A program made the translations under genes and the position numbers. From the NCBI RefSeq assembly GCF_016859285.1, contig NC_053413.1:18371501-18435500 (forward strand): a stretch of DNA of 64,000 nucleotides, given 5' to 3'. This document shows, piece by piece, positions 62,941 through 64,000 of this stretch (its first letter is position 1; each line of letters starts with the position of its first letter). The notes under the pieces are model-generated. The model was not told the DNA's origin, ran no database searches, and saw only the letters and a list, made by a program, of their open reading frames with translations. The stretch is from Xiphias gladius (Eukaryota > Chordata > Actinopteri > Istiophoriformes > Xiphiidae).

Positions 62941-64000
62941 TTTTTTTTTTTTACCATTAGCTGTAAGTAAACAAACAGTCGTAATGTTTAAGGACTTCAT
63001 GAATGTAACTCACCTGCAACAATATATTTCTCAGTCTTCTGAGTAGTTTTAACCTTCATTTAATATTCTCAGTTGCTGTGTTGCTAGAAAAGCACCAAAA
63101 GAAACTGAATGAAGGCCTTTCGAGCAATTACTGAAATGCACTGCATTGCTTAAATGACCCCAATGACACCCAAAGGAGTTCTCCTGGAACCTTTGTGCAG
63201 TACAATGTGGAGAATACAACTGGAAAAACTCTGCTCCTGTGATCTTTTAGTAATACCAAACCGCCAGGAGCAGATTTCCTCCATCATGAGCTTTATAGTG
63301 AGAGGTTTAAATTCAGAGAGGATGTGTGGGTACATTTATGTGAGTTCTCTGCTTCATCAGCAATGATTAAGGGTGATTACAATCGGGCTGTTACTTGGAG
63401 AATGGCCTCGAAGAGGCCTTGTAGGAAAAGGTCTAATGGTGTTTTAGAGCCATAAAGAGATAATGACGACTCCGGATGTAGAAAGCACTTACGCAAAACC
63501 AGCGATATTGTAACACATACAGTACAGTATACATGGCAAACACTGATTACACATACAAATTATTGTTGTACACGGCGTGGTATTTTCATTGGACAGAAGA
63601 TCCCTCCCAGTTGAAAGCTGACCCGGCGCTGTTTCTAAAGGGCCTAACTCCGGTTCCTGCTGAACTGAGCCAGTGCTTGTTTAACATCTAACTGTAATCA
63701 GCTCAGTAGGCACAGGAGGTTGAGCCCAGGCACCTGCACCACCCTGTTATCACCACAAGGGGAAGCAAACAACAGAAGCACACAACAACTGGCAGTGTAC
63801 ACGGACTTCCTGTGTACACTGCCGCAGGAAGTCTGGACATTAAATTAGACAGATAATGCTGATGTGTGTCATACTCTTTCTTACCTCAACAGAGGATACC
63901 CCTCAAATTTATTTCACCCACCTTTTTAATTGTTCAGCTAAAGTTTGTGCTACAGTTAATACAAAATAAAGGGACATTTAAAATTCAAGTTAAAGGGTTG
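62941..64000. other. Intergenic, no gene seen
   Basis: No supported gene. It contains overlapping short inverted repeats at 63791-63836 (see findings). The short open frames near 63150-63360 overlap on both strands and have no family motif. Confidence 0.45.

Overview
This is a teleost (ray-finned fish) nuclear genome window. Genes are split by short GT/AG introns. The translated exons match vertebrate proteins closely, and the intergenic DNA carries repeat types typical of fish: Tc1/mariner and hAT-like non-autonomous elements with AGTAC-rich ends, plus CA and TA microsatellites. I saw no bacterial genes, CRISPR array, rRNA or convincing tRNA, and no retrovirus-like element.

Ten protein-coding genes are supported, named from memory of the families. 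In order they are gpt2 (first coding exon only, -), fuz (-, one exon), gng5 (-), ssx2ip (-), mcoln3 (-), bcl10 (-), ccn1/cyr61 (+), odf2l (-), ift22 (+) and atp5mg (-). For the nine complete genes I placed splice sites by eye. The phases are consistent and total lengths agree with the human proteins: 434, 68, about 573, 550, 245, 371, 684, 186 and 103 residues. The block gng5-ssx2ip-mcoln3-bcl10-ccn1-odf2l matches the order known on human 1p22.3. It lacks several human neighbours (for example DDAH1, ZNHIT6 and COL24A1), and gpt2, fuz, ift22 and atp5mg have been brought in beside it.

Layout: 1-3.5 kb is gpt2 intron 1. 3.5-18 kb is gene-dense (gpt2 start, fuz, gng5, ssx2ip). 19.6-27 kb holds mcoln3 and bcl10. 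27-34.6 kb is repeat-rich intergenic DNA with hAT-like repeats and a foldback element. ccn1 (34.7-36.4 kb) has a clear TATA promoter. 39.7-52 kb is a compact set: odf2l and ift22 are head to head, and ift22 and atp5mg are tail to tail. 52-64 kb has no recognisable host gene, only a mariner relic, a Tc1-like element and other repeats.

Functional themes: four of the ten genes (fuz, ssx2ip, odf2l, ift22) serve cilia or centrosomes. RFX X-box-like sequences lie beside fuz and in the shared odf2l/ift22 promoter interval. The other genes cover amino-acid metabolism (gpt2), G-protein signalling (gng5), an endolysosomal cation channel (mcoln3), NF-kB signalling (bcl10), a secreted matricellular protein (ccn1) and mitochondrial ATP synthase (atp5mg). 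I found no clearly new system. The best leads are the cilia-gene cluster with shared motifs, the intronless fuz, and some unusual inverted-repeat DNA.
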